Shown here piece after piece: positions 12,011 through 23,465 of a DNA stretch of 64,000 nucleotides. The position numbers were made by a program, and so were the translations under genes. Numbering within the stretch: position 1 is the stretch's first letter; each line of letters begins with the position of its first letter. The stretch lies in contig JAIVEN010000008.1 in the NCBI GenBank assembly GCA_026686845.1, positions 11,066,501-11,130,500 on the forward strand, written 5' to 3'. Source of the DNA: Adenanthera pavonina. Taxonomy: Eukaryota > Streptophyta > Magnoliopsida > Fabales > Fabaceae. The notes under the pieces were generated by a model that saw only the letters and a program-made list of their open reading frames with translations, was not told where the DNA came from and made no database searches.

Positions 12011-13968
12011 AGCTTTGTCTTGTCTACATGGTTTTCATTATTTTACTTGCTTTTCTTCTAATTTAGCTTGCCTTTTAGATAAGGACATCTGTGATTCTGG
12101 TTAGGCCCTTGAGGTCTAGACTTTTCCTTTTGTTATTAAAAAAAAATGTATCATTTAAATTATATTGCTTCATTCTCTTTTCTAAAATATAGTTTGACAA
12201 ATTTTGTTAAGTTTAATTTAAACAAAGAGAGAAAAAAAAATGGAAAGAATTAGCTAGTTACAAACCTGAAGATTTATCCAAGGTTGGATACCCTCTTCGT
12301 TTCCTGTGAGTTAATCAATTGAAAGAATAAGAATTAGCTTAAGTAATAAGAACTAATTAATTAAATGTAAGTCTTATTCAACCAATTAAGACTGTCTCAC
12401 CATTGGAGATTTCTTCAACAATTTTGTGATGGCTTAATATACTTTTATATTTAAGAAAAAAAAAAGATAAAATTAATTCCCATTCAACATCTATATCAAT
12501 GTATACAGTAACATTTATAGAAACCAATATTGTTTATTAGTTGTGAATAGTGCAGCTCATACCTCAGGCTCAATGTAACATTTAGGAAAACATATCTAAC
12601 TATGTTTACCTATAAAAAGATCGTTTATTATAAGAAAAAATCAATGGAATGATTTTACCTTCCGAAGAAATTCATAGGCATGGGTAACTAATCCAGAATC
12701 ACTAGGATGAGGATCCGATGATTTTGAGTAAGAGAATCCAGTGTCAACAGGCAAATCTACAAATATGATGCTACATACCTGAACCAAACAAAAGACTCTA
12801 TAAGATTAGCAGTAAATATTGCCTGGAAACAAAAGATATAGTTTGTAGTTCTCATTAAAAATTGGTACGGAAGCACTAGCACATGGCTAGGCCCCACCTT
12901 CTTGTGGGCTGGATTTAATCCTCATCGGTAAGAATTTGGGTGTATGTATGGCATGTAAGTAGGACACTTCATGACTTAGGTATATATCTTCTGCGTTTGA
13001 TAGCTTATTTCATATTAGTCTTAAAAAATGTAAAAAGGAACTCAAAAGGATTTCTTGTGACCAATGAAATCAATATTGATTTCAAATTGATAATCTTATG
13101 GGTTATTAATTGCTATTATTTCCAAAAATATGCATGTGATATTTCGTTAGATTAACCATCACATGCTTACATTTTTAATTATATGAAATTTCAAGAATTA
13201 GATCATAAGAAATTTTAATTAATTAATTAATTAATTGAAGCATATACAAATCAATTCAGAATTAAAATAAAAAAATGTATTAAAATTAGTGGCTTATATT
13301 ACCTTCGTCCATGACTGTTGCCTTAATTCTAATTTAGGCAAACCCTCCGTGTATTCCACTTTTTTGAATGCGAGTGGACGTTCATTACCCAACAAGTTAA
13401 TAAAAATATTTGGTTGAATTCATTAACTCTAATAATTTGTTTGGTAAATGGATTAAAGTCACAAATAGATGATATTAGAAAGAAGATTTATTTGATAACC
13501 TGTTTCAAACATAAGTCCCGAAAGTGAAGAGCAAGCAGGGCCCCCAGATATCCAAAGCAGGAGTGGATCCACTTTTGGGTTTCTCTCTAACTTAAAAAAA
13601 TAGTAAAAGATTTGTCCGTCTTCTGCTTCTCCTACTCCCACATAACTGCACCCCCCGACATCAATATCAGATACTTTATTATTAAAAATCTTCATATCAT
13701 AAAGCTTGAAATATACCATTTGCAAATTTAATATGATAAATGAAAATAGTTGTACACATAAGAAGTATTTAAAATATGTTAAATTGCTGAAAACTCGATC
13801 CCCCGAATTTAAGACAAGTGCAAATAACGGCATTTATCTTTAAAAGTTGATAGTGAACCTTCCAAACTCTCGAATCTATGCAAATACTCTCTATGTCGTT
13901 AGCTAATCAATCATTTCATTATCTAAACTTTATTTTTTTGTGCAAGTAACTTTTTTATACTTCATATA

Positions 13969-14270
13969 CTCCCTTCAATCCATAATATAGGGTGTTAAAC
14001 CCATTTTTTCTTGGTCCATAATATAAGATGTAGGGATTCAAATAGACAATTTTACCCTTATTATATTTAATTAGTTGTTTCTTTTTCTCCTACAAGTATA
14101 ATCACTCATAAAAATTTGATCTCTCATAGGACATTATTTGCTTTAATCATTGTAATATTCCCTCAATAAATAGGGACAAATTTAAAACTTTTAATATATT
14201 TAAGAATGCTTTTTAATTCTTTTAATGGACATGAAAGTGGGTTCCACATCCTTTAATGGACTGGAGAAAG
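13969..14270. mobile_element. Stowaway-like MITE in SCPL intron 1
   Basis: The ends read CTCCCTTCAATCCATAATAT (from 13969) and, in reverse complement, CTTTCTCCAGTCCATTAAAG (to 14270). TA dinucleotides flank both sides (13967-13968, 14271-14272). The 302-bp interior is AT-rich and non-coding. The CTCCCTYC start and TA target match Tc1/mariner-derived Stowaway MITEs. Confidence 0.7.
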
Positions 14271-15003
14271 TATATGGTTAACTTTAAATGCCACCAAACT
14301 TAACAGAATAATGGGCTTGCATGAGTTGACATAAAATATTCAAATTCACTTACCGAAAAAAAATAATTCATATTAATTCGAAATATAAAAACAATACATA
14401 TACAATCAAACCTTAATGGCATATACATATACAAAGGCTGAACAATTATTAAGGTTTGTTAAGTAGTTTTAAAAATATAAAAATTGCAAGATGACTCTAA
14501 AGGCCAAGAAACAAAGAACAATATATCGTCCAAAAAAATAAAAAGGTCATTTTAATTTTAATCTACACACAAGAATCTGAGATATCCAAAGTAGTTTACA
14601 TGGTAATTCCAACAAAAAGAATTGGCTGTTGAAAGTGACACTGACCCAGTTTCAAGATGCATTGGAAGGGGACCTTCAAATCCAGGAAGGTAATGTATGA
14701 TTGAGCCACAAGTTACTGGTTGAGAAGAAATCTCCAGCAAAAGAACAGCAAGAAGTATCTCAAACATACGAATATATGAGCCCTCCTTTCTCTGCATTTT
14801 CAGTGTCCTTCTTCTTCTTCTTCTTAACGAATCTGATTTCTGGAGCAAGAGGATCGTCGAGATAGATGAGAATAACGGTGAGTTCGAGCATGTTTTAAGT
14901 ACGACCTACGATAATTAATATTCAAACGTGAATGGATCCGGAGAATTATTATTAATTGGGCTTTTAAAAAGCGTTGCTAGTTTCAGTTTTTGTCCTTATA
15001 ATA

Positions 15004-15204
15004 CACTCCATCCCATTTCTTATTTATACTTAAACATACTTTTTTTTAAATAGTTTTCATGATTTTTTTCCTTTACATAACATAAGATTAATGATTAATT
15101 CTCATTAAAAGCTACAATGATTAACGGGTATTTTTAGAATAACTCATTCATTACTAAATCAAACCTCTAATCTAAAATTATCTTATATTTGAGATAGAAG
15201 GGAG
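15004..15204. mobile_element. Stowaway-like MITE
   Basis: The ends read CACTCCATCCCATTTCTTAT and, in reverse complement, CTCCCTTCTATCTCAAATAT, with flanking TA at 15002-15003 and 15205-15206. It is 201 bp, AT-rich and non-coding. It lies just upstream of the SCPL relic's first exon. Confidence 0.65.
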
Positions 15205-15553
15205 TAGTTTGTCTTAATTTGAATGCAATAAAAATAATTATTTATAATTTTTACTTCTTCTTATTCTAAACATAAGATTTATTATCTCGATTTTAAATCT
15301 AAGATTTTTTTAGAATATAAAGTAATATTTATTATACATTTATAAAAAAATATCCATATTTAATTCATCTCAAAGTGAGAAAAAATATTAAATAAAGTTA
15401 GTATTGAAAAAATATTGTGATTTTTGAAAAATTCAAGGTAGTTACTAATTTTCACTTCAATTCTTAATATGTTTGATTTGATTAAATGACTCTTATATTA
15501 AGAATTGAAAGAAGTATAATTTCTTTTAGTTTTAATTTAGTTCCTGTAACTTA

Positions 15554-15868
15554 CTCCCTCCAGTCCCAGGTGTTTTATAGAATTTTTTTTATCTATGATA
15601 TAAGGTGTTATGTAATATTATGAGATGATTTTTTTTTTACCTATTACATTTAATAATGACTAGTCTTATAAATTTCAGATGAAGTCACATCCATTATTTT
15701 AATTGATTAGATTCATTTTCTCTCTCTTTCTACATTAGTCATAATATAATTGCTAATTGAATGAATTTTATATTATTTCAATTAATAAGGGTAAAAAAGT
15801 TAAGAATGAACAAACTTTCATTAATATAAATGTAATTGTAAATATCTTATATTTAGGATGAGAGAGAG
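15554..15868. mobile_element. Stowaway-like MITE
   Basis: The left end is CTCCCTCCAGTCCCAGGTGT. The right end in reverse complement is CTCTCTCTCATCCTAAATAT. TA flanks lie at 15552-15553 and 15869-15870. At 315 bp with no coding potential, it belongs to the same class as the neighbouring MITEs. Confidence 0.7.
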
Positions 15869-16007
15869 TAATGGTTTTAAAGATAACCTTCATAATTTTC
15901 AATTAATTATTGTCTTTATATTTTATCAGTGTTTAAACTTCACTAGCAATACAATATCCAATGTGATGTTAATCACTAACTAACAAAGGCGAGGTGGAGC
16001 TCCATTG

Positions 16008-17727
16008 TGTTAGGTTGGCTGGTTACCCAAGAGGGGAGGTGAATTGGGTGATGTATGATTTTCGCTCTTTTTGGATCACAACCCAATTTCACTAAGAGTG
16101 CAGCAAAACAAGGATAAACAGAGAGAGTTGTGTGCAGCAACTGAATAGAGAAGATGAAGAACCATACACTACAATTTATACTGGTTCAGCCCAACCACTT
16201 GGCCTATATCTAGTCCCCAAGCCACCATTTGAGATTTTTCACTATATCCCACATGTTTGATCCGGGCACCTGTAAAACCTCAGTACATTCCCACAAGTTT
16301 TAGTAGGCACTTGTGAAGTCACTCTCCTGACACCCTTATAAGATGTGTAAGTCCCTTAGTATTTCCTTACACTAAGATTCTACCCAAAATATGTAGAAAG
16401 AAATATTTACAGAATGAAAACTCTCTTGAAGAGTAGATAATACATTGAAAGTTCACTCTATTGAGGTGGGTTTTTCAAACAATGTTGAGATAGAAGGATT
16501 TTACAAATTATTGCAACTTTTTCGCATAAACTCTCTTAAGATTGTTACCCATAAGTTCAAATAACATTCTATTTATAGTTTTGTGGTGTAATTAGACGTT
16601 AGACACAAGATCTAGCCATTAGAGATATTACCCAATGGTTACTCTGCAAAACTAGCCATTTACCAAACGCATTTAATGCTTCTGACACTCAAAATTCGAA
16701 TTTTGGTTAGTCAACAGACGAATTTCGTAGAAACCAAAAGCTTAAGACTTTAACATTGAACATTCGAAGTTCGTTTGTCATGAAGCAAAGTTTAAATTTT
16801 GATCTTTGAAAAATGTTTCTATGTTAGAACATACAAATTTTCAAGTTTAAGGTTCTTCTAGAAAGTATGAACAGTTGTTCCATTTTACTACAGTGCCTTC
16901 GAAATTAGAATTTTGAAATGAAAATCGTCAGTCGGAGGGAATATTTTTGAACTTTTTTAGTGCTTAAATATCAGACAAACTTTGTCATGACTTCAGACGA
17001 ATTTTGCACATTTCACTAACTATGGTTGACTCGAAATTCGAATTTCAGCACTTCAAATTCGTTTGTCAGAGGTAATATCTCTGGAACTTCAAATTTCAGT
17101 CAGCAAAGTTCGTATTTTCACAAAGTATATGAAGTTTTACTTCTCAAAATTCGTCTGTTATCAGAGTTTTTCAAATCTAACTTATGCTAACATCAGATTT
17201 ATTTAATCTAACTCATTTAAAACATATGGTAACAAGATTAAGTAATTTTCAAAGATTAATCTCACCTTAAGACCTAAGTGAAAATAAAATATACCTAGTG
17301 ACTAGGTCTTCAAATATTGAGTTCCACTTCCACCTGGTCATTTTCTTCTTGGCATGCTCCCTTCTGATTTTCCATTTTTGAAGCATCCTTTTTCTTCTTC
17401 TCTCTTGAGTGAGGCATAATATTGTTTTCCATTTCTGTATTCCAATGCTCACTCTTCTTATTTGGATCATCTTACATTTAATATATTACACTTACAAACC
17501 AAGTAGTTAGTCCAGTTTATATATCCAACTTATATTATTCATTGTAAAAGTGCAGTGGATATATTTGCACATAGCATGATATATACATTATAACCATAAT
17601 TAAATACATGCTAATACATATTTTACTTCTATAAGGAACATTATATAAGTCATATACATATGATGCATTTGTTCCTTATTATTCTATATTTGTCATCATT
17701 AAAATTTATATTATACTAAGCCTTACA
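16008..17727 (-). mobile_element. Solo LTR, SIRE/Maximus-like Ty1/copia
   Basis: On the minus strand the LTR starts TGTAAGGCTTAGTATA at 17727 and ends CCAACCTAACA at 16008. The 5' part contains 'ATGATGACAAATATAGA', and the 3' end contains CACCCAATTCACCTCCC, as is usual for SIRE/Maximus-type LTRs. Flanks CATTG (16003-16007) and CATTA (17728-17732) are a 5-bp target duplication with one change. No internal region or second LTR is present, so LTR-LTR recombination removed the rest. The same family forms the 30464-36039 insertion in the opposite orientation. It contains many short 'AAATTCGAATTT' motifs. Confidence 0.8.
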
Positions 17728-17732
17728 CATTA

Positions 17733-19301
17733 GTGTGAGGGTGTATCTGGACCCCTCATTTGGGGAAAATTACAAGTAATAGATATAATTGTTTATTTGT
17801 ACCTTCTTCTTTTCAAATTTTGATCCCCTACATTTTGGATCATGTGCATATACATATTTTAGATCATCTATAAAGGCTAATCTCAAGCTCACTATGTATT
17901 TTAGATATGTAAAAACTAATTTCAAGCCAAAACATTAATATTTTTTATTAAAATATTTATTTTCCTTTTATTTACAAAATCAAATCTTTTTCTTTCTAGA
18001 AAGAAAAAACTTACTAAACCTAATCATTTACATGGATGAATGATTATTTAGTTACTTATATTTTTTTCTTGAACAAATTTAGTGACTTATATTGAAAGAT
18101 AAGTTTTCAGTAGCATTAAAAATAGGTTAATATAATGAGTTGATTATTCAATAATTTTAGAATACGAACTCACACCAAGAACAATTATAAATTATGTAAT
18201 TGCTATTTTTTAATTATTAAAATATTATTTTCTTAATTATTATTTTTAAAAATTAATTTGGCCCTCCTTACATAGGATCCTAACTTCGCCACCTATCACC
18301 AAATCGTTTGAAGGAGAAATTTTTTTTATTTTCATCTCCATCTTTTAAAATGTTTTGTTCTTGGTAATATCAACAACTTTGTTTAAGGAAAAGATACGTA
18401 TGCCAAATCACGTAAACCAATTATCCTAGTGATTTATCGGTTCCTATTTTGAATATATATATATATATATAACTATGTACATCATTGTCGCTTATGAGTT
18501 CATATTTTGAATATAGTGTTTTAATTTAATTATTAATTTGAAATCAGTGACGAAATTAGTGTGCATGGATCCCATGATGGGAAGCAGCCTGGTTAATGAC
18601 AAGTACTAAAGCTACATCGATGTAGGTTTTCAATTAGAAGCCATTAATGTCAAATCATTGGATTTTCTTTTTTTGGTCAAAAAGGAAGGGACTTTTGATC
18701 AGCAGAAGAATATTTTCAAAAAAAAAAAATTGCACTACTTAAATATGTAAGCGGTTACTACAAGGGTACCCTCGTTTTAGTCTGTGCTTGTTCTCATTAA
18801 CAACGTAGGACATGACCATGGCCATGACACTGATACAACAACACAAACTGATCATTTTTTTTCCCACTGTTTGTGCTTCGTAACTGCCAAAGCATCCAAA
18901 GTACTGAAGCTCAGTGAATGTCAAATTTTGGTGGTAGAAAAAAATCTAATTAATTTATTAGTAGTTAACTATACATAAATAATAAAACAAAGACACAAAT
19001 TATTATTAATTTATAAGGAGTTAATCATATATAAATAAAATTTTATAACAAAGCCAACTCATTTAATTCTAAGGTCATGTGGACTGGGCCAAAATGGGCT
19101 CACTTTAAAATCAGTTGCTTTGTTTGCAATCAGATCTTGTATTTAAGTGAGACAATTCGGTGGCAAAAAACTTAAGTGGGCCAATTCGTTGAGGCCAGCC
19201 CATGTTTGTACACCACACAGTACCCCCGATATGCAATATACATATATATTATGTAAGGAAGTTAACCGAAATATATATATATATATATGTATATATATTT
19301 T
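17733..19301. other. Intergenic AT-rich DNA with TIR-element fragment and AT microsatellites
   Basis: The segment 18180-18293 in reverse complement reads GTGGCGAAGTTAGGATCC and then an AT-rich tract, resembling the left end of the element at 5160, so it is probably a fragment of that family. (AT)n runs lie at 18452-18471 and about 19271-19288. Overlapping open frames near 18739-18978 on both strands have no recognisable product. I see no gene. Confidence 0.4.
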
Positions 19302-19570
19302 CTCCTATCCTTTTTATTAGTCACTTTCTAAAAAAGTTTTATAATCTTATATGTAAGTGATCTTAGGTTTGTGAAGTATTAATTATTTTATTTTAAAAAT
19401 ATTCTTATTTAATTACAAAAGAGGAAGTAAATTATTTAAATTTATGGTATTTATAATAGGTAAAGATAAAAATTATATTATTTTTAAGATAATGTTAATA
19501 ATGAAACAAATTTTTTTTTATTTTAACGAGATAGTTAAAAGTGATTTGTAATAAAAATCAGAGAAGGAAG
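19302..19570. mobile_element. Possible Stowaway-like MITE
   Basis: The left end CTCCTATCCTTTTTATTAGT and the reverse-complemented right end CTTCCTTCTCTGATTTTTAT are similar in layout to the other MITEs here. TA follows the right end. The left flank is not TA, so the left boundary may be a few bases off. Confidence 0.45.
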
Positions 19571-20365
19571 TATTATGTAAGAAAAATGTTAGGGGTTTGA
19601 TTGTTATAGTATTTGGTAGGACTAGGTAGTGTAATCCAAGAAGACCAAGACTTTTATTTTTTTGGTAAAAGAAGACCAAGACCTTTTGTGCAATTCACTA
19701 CATACAGACCTTTTAATTTAAGGACCATTTAATTTAAGGACCTACTATATTGAATGTTTCTCAATTTAACCCGTCTCCCGGCTCGTACACTTATTTATGG
19801 TCCTGCCACGCGGAGGTGAAATGAATGACATGAGGTAAGGTCAGGTCTGAAATGAATATCTCTATTTTTTTTTTTTTGGTTTTGGGAAAGTTGGTTTTTA
19901 GTACTTAAAAAAATATTTGGTTTTTTGATATTATTCTTTTTATTTTTTCGGATAGACTCGAATTTTTATAAATAGGGCTAAAAAATTTGTAGCAGAGACT
20001 CAAATTTTTTTCAACAATTGAGATTTAAATTTTTTCAATTGAAAATTGTATTTTTCCAACTGAGATTTCATTTTGTTTTTGCAAAAGAAAATTGTGGTGC
20101 TAAAAGCAAAATATTTTTTTGGTATCAAAAACTAATTTTTCATTTTTTTCTGGCCAATAATGAATATCTCAGTCTAAAGATTGTTACTACTACCAAATAC
20201 ATCAATTATAATAATTATATCACTGTCAATGTATATTAAAAGTTTTAAGAAATTAAACTGTTTATAAATTATAAACAGTATATTTATGTTATAAATATTT
20301 TATTTTGGGCTCTGAGGCTCATATTTAATTATAAACAAAATGCAAAATTTTTATACTACCAAATA

Positions 20366-20889
20366 CTCCCTTTTTAAGTCCTTATGATATGGTCTTTTTT
20401 ATAAAACTTTGCACACTTTTTAAGACATATTAATTTTTTCTAAATGCCATTAATTTAATATTCTTACATTTTATGTAATGAACATTCTCTTTCATGATAT
20501 ATTACCCCTTTAGAAGTCTTTGAGAAAAAAAGTTTTTATAGGTCAAATTATAAGTCATGTTTGAATCATTAAATAAATTTTTCTCCAAATATACTTTATT
20601 ACGTATATCGGACAAAAGCAATACATTATTGGAAAGATATAGTATTTAATTAGAAGTAAATTTATGAAATAAATGAAATTTAAAACAAATTTAAAATTGA
20701 GTTTTACAACTTTTTTTAATATGTATGTAATAATTAAAAGTAATTTATATTTAATATTTGAGGAAGCAATAATTAATTAAAGATAAATTGGGAAATTTTT
20801 TTAAATTTTTGACAAATTTATTAATTTTAACTCTCTTTTCTTTTGCCTATGCACTTTGGTTTAAAAACTCTTATAAAGACAAGGGGGAG
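20366..20889. mobile_element. Stowaway-like MITE
   Basis: The left end is CTCCCTTTTTAAGTCCTTAT and the right end in reverse complement is CTCCCCCTTGTCTTTATAAG. TA flanks lie at 20364-20365 and 20890-20891. The element is 524 bp, AT-rich and non-coding. It is about 360 bp beyond the stop codon of the PGG-domain gene. Confidence 0.65.
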
Positions 20890-21250
20890 TATCAAAATAT
20901 GTTCTATCCATTTTCCCAGCATTGCCAGGTTCTTGTCCTTTCTCTCTCTGTTTTCTTTAATACCTGTTTGTGAATGAATTGTGATATTCATAGTCACACA
21001 AATGTTCAGTCACTTTCAACCCATTAATAGGACGAAAATAAAACAGAATTTGTTGTGATACCTCCATTTAGATAGAAAAAATCACATTAGAAGAATTACT
21101 TCTATTTAAACTAGATAATGCTCAAATATAACTTAATAATACTAAATATTGTATAATTATGAACAGAAATTTGCTGCACAGGAGAAAATAAAATACAACG
21201 ACAATTGGAACTCTGGACAGATAAGGTCTTAAGCCAGGATTAGTCCATCT

Positions 21251-21817
21251 TTACCTTCGTGACTGAAAAGGAATGTCGCATGAGTGATGCTTTATATGAT
21301 TCTCAAAAAGAATCTGACATTGACACGTTTCAACTTCTCGAGGGGTAGATGATGAGGAGTTCTCCGTGAACCGGATTCTGTAGATACATATCAGAAAGCA
21401 TATGGCAAAGGGAAGGAAAGAAATAATCAGAATATAGCGAAATTTGACATTTTGATGCGGAGATACAGCGAAAATGGCTGAACCATAAGTGACAGCCATG
21501 GAAAGAGTAGCAGTACGTATCTCGAACTTGAAAGGAAACTTATGTGTGAGGGACAAGATGACCAAGATTGAGTTAGAGAAAGCAAAAGTGTTGGACAAAA
21601 GAAACAAATAATAAGGGAGTTTCTGAGACGAATATATTGCCAAGCCTGCTTTGTGTCTGCTGGGTTCGTCATGTTGCCAAACGCCACCAGGAGGATTCAC
21701 TCCGGCTTGGAATGTTGCTGCAGCAATCAAAGTGAAAATTGTGAGAAGAATGGTTCGAATGTTATGAGCTGTGTCTTTGTCTTCGTCAAACTGAAAATAT
21801 TTGAACCAGTTCTTCAT
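21251..21817 (-). CDS. PGG-domain membrane protein (ACD6/ITN1-like tail, no ankyrin repeats)
   Basis: A single-exon frame of 188 codons. Residues 19-48 read as an amphipathic-to-hydrophobic helix ending in the signature NPPGGVWQ (PGG at 43-45), typical of the PGG domain at the C-terminus of plant ankyrin proteins such as ACD6 and ITN1. Further hydrophobic stretches at about 70-92, 100-118 and 126-146 give four likely membrane helices; the tail is polar. Family members act at membranes in defence and stress signalling. The ankyrin repeats usually found upstream are absent, and an in-frame stop lies just before the chosen ATG, so this is either a short PGG-only protein or the last exon of a larger gene whose ankyrin part is not in the neighbourhood. 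A TATA-like box about 90 bp upstream favours an independent gene. There are no internal stops. It is the best candidate for a working gene in the window. Confidence 0.75.
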   Translation of the reverse strand: MKNWFKYFQFDEDKDTAHNIRTILLTIFTLIAAATFQAGVNPPGGVWQHDEPSRHKAGLAIYSSQKLPYYLFLLSNTFAFSNSILVILSLTHKFPFKFEIRTATLSMAVTYGSAIFAVSPHQNVKFRYILIISFLPFAICFLICIYRIRFTENSSSSTPREVETCQCQILFENHIKHHSCDIPFQSRR

Positions 21818-21906
21818 ACTCTTCGTACTCTATGTCACCCTTCCTCCTGAGGGAGAACCCTTTTTGATTTTGAACAAAAATTACCCCATTCCAACCCTAT
21901 GGCAAG

Positions 21907-21917
21907 CCTTATATATA
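21907..21917 (-). promoter_or_regulatory. TATA box of the PGG-domain gene (predicted)
   Basis: The minus strand reads TATATATAAGG, a good TATA consensus, about 90 bp upstream of the ATG at 21817. Position and orientation fit a core promoter. Confidence 0.5.
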
Positions 21918-21920
21918 GCC

Positions 21921-22598
21921 AAATATACTGGAATTTAGGTCATTTCAATTTTTGTTTCTCTCAATTTTTGTCAATTTTGATTTTTAGTCCTTATGTTATA
22001 TTTGATATTTAATGGGACACTGTTCCATTTTTTTTAAAGATCAAGGGTATTTCTAATATTTTTGAGATGTAGATATTATTAAAAGAGACCTTACCTCTCC
22101 CAATAAAATTTTTTCACACGCACAAACAAAAATTAAATCATGGATAATATATTTAAGGGATACAATATGCTCATTTCTCCATTTAATGAATATGTGATTG
22201 ATTTAAATCATTAGATGTTGATTTCACAGCTAAAAACCAAAATTGACATAGATTGAAAGGAATAAAAAATGAGAGGATCCAAGCAGATGGTATGATGCTT
22301 CTGAATAAGCCTCTAGAATTTTACATTTCAAAAATTAGACCATTGTGTTCATTTTATTTTTAATGATATGAGCCTTGTGCATTGTAGGAAGACTGAAAAA
22401 TGAGTCAAATTGTTTAAATGGTGAATGTTATTGACATTGATATTACCATTGAAATTGTTATTATTATTATTATTATTATATGGCCGTTTAGAATCTCCAT
22501 TAATTCATCGAACAAAAAAATCATTTAATTATCCCTAATGTAAAAAACTCTAGTTGAGATCATTGAAAGCAAACTCGTGTATCACGTTTTTTTCAATG
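21921..22598. other. AT-rich intergenic DNA with a (TTA)n microsatellite
   Basis: Contains a (TTA)n run at about 22457-22480 and no open frame of note. This is probably the upstream region of the PGG-domain gene; I see no further feature. Confidence 0.4.
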
Positions 22599-23109
22599 TT
22601 ATCAAAATCATATTAGTCACTCAATTGATCAAAATACTAGTTTAAGATTTAGTAGATCAACCGTGATTAAACTGTAATTAAACATATAGGAATAAAATTA
22701 ACATTTTTAATTTTATGTATTATAGAAAAAATTAAAAAACTATTATTAATAAGTTTAATAACTTAATATTAAAATTTAAATAAGTTAATATTTATTCATA
22801 ATTACATTTTGAATTCACAACTAATAATATACTATTTTATTATTTGTTAAGTAAATTTATCATTATTAATATTATGTACCATAATAATGTTTATACATTA
22901 TTATAATATAGAAAAAATTTATATAAAAAAATAATACTATTTAATATTAAAAATAATGTTATTTCATTTTAAAGATTAAAAAAATGAAAAAAAAATAATT
23001 CGATGAGATGTTGACCTGTTTAGCTGGTACTTGATCTGTTTTCTTCTTGGTCAATTCTAGCATTGGTTCACTAGTTTTTAACTGGTTTGGTCCACTTCTC
23101 AAAATACTG
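22599..23109. repeat. AT-rich TIR-type repeat, copy 1 (diverged)
   Basis: The central part (22845-22985) aligns closely with 26205-26345, including 'ttgttaagtaaatttatc', 'attataatatagaaa' and 'attaaaaataat'. Both copies end with a CGGTTTG/GGTTTGGTCC-type stretch. It is non-coding and AT-rich apart from its ends. It is probably a non-autonomous DNA transposon family, more decayed in this copy. Confidence 0.55.
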
Positions 23110-23218
23110 AATTTTATTATTGTGTTTTCATCACTATAATCTATATGTACTGTAACTCTTATATATTTGAATATATAGTCATGATCAATCCTGATATTTG
23201 GTTAGTATACCCTATTAG

Positions 23219-23465
23219 CTATTAATCATTATGGAATATGGGGAGAGTTTGAAGGTAAAAAAATTAATAATAATGAGCTAATTAGTGTGAAATATAATGA
23301 TGAAAATTGCAAGACTACGTACTGTTTTAATGTGCTAGTAGATCATTATACTTGGAACCAACAAGGTCCTGATATAGTTGACAGACAGATGACTGGATCT
23401 CTTAAACATGCTATATTGGATTCGATCTCTAGCCATGTATATGGAAAAAACTTTGTTGGAAGAGG
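23219..23465 (+). other. Exon-like open frame, product not recognised
   Basis: After a possible acceptor (CCCTATTAG) the frame INHYGIWGEFEGKKI... runs open for about 82 codons to a possible donor, GGAAGAG|GTAAAAT. It is richer in balanced, protein-like composition (HYTWNQQGPDIVDRQ, SLKHAILDSISSHVYGK) than the surrounding AT-rich DNA. Two later pieces look similar: 23846-23952 (THINYSVTSQPVPLKVAKG) before a GTAAGA donor, and 24374-24467 between TTGTAG and GTAATA. However, the joins are not clean, because the second piece has an upstream in-frame stop. I do not recognise the family. It could be a fragment of a decayed gene. Confidence 0.3.

Larger units (their letters stand above)
9619..12146 (+). 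mobile_element. LINE (plant L1-type), internally deleted, in an SCPL intron
   Basis: The insert is bounded by a perfect 16-bp direct repeat, TGTATCATTTAAATTA, at 9603-9618 and 12147-12162, and ends in a poly(A) run at 12138-12146. This is the hallmark of target-primed reverse transcription. It carries a 5' region, ORF1 remains and the endonuclease part of ORF2, but the sequence passes from the endonuclease end (about 12010) to the tail within about 130 bases, so the whole reverse transcriptase is missing. It lies antisense to the SCPL relic, in the intron between the exons ending at 12266 and starting at 9500. Confidence 0.88.
8968..14848 (-). pseudogene. Serine carboxypeptidase-like (SCPL) gene relic, truncated
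   Basis: SCPL proteins are secreted or vacuolar S10-family hydrolases or acyltransferases of about 430-480 residues. Minus-strand exons recognisable by sequence and splice phase are: 14646-14848 (signal-peptide-like leader, then GSIIHYLPGFEGPLP and LETG), 13500-13645 (YVGVGEAEDGQIFYYF, WISGGPACSSLSG), 13303-13379 (PLAFKK..SWTK), 12659-12778 (SIIFVDLPVDTGFSYSKS to YEFLRK), about 12401-12437 (KIVEEISN), 12266-12303 (GNEEGIQPWINLQ), 9402-9500 (GYLLGNP..FAHGMGLISDE) and 8968-9051 (ENCPDY..SCVRALESLDN). Donors are GT and phases join correctly. Signs of death are clear. The exon with the catalytic GDSYSG serine is absent between 12437 and 12659. The acceptor of the 13303-13379 exon is AC instead of AG. 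Everything after about residue 260, including the catalytic Asp and His, is missing. A LINE and a MITE sit in its introns. The start could be the ATG at 14848, 14797 or 14767. Confidence 0.85.
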
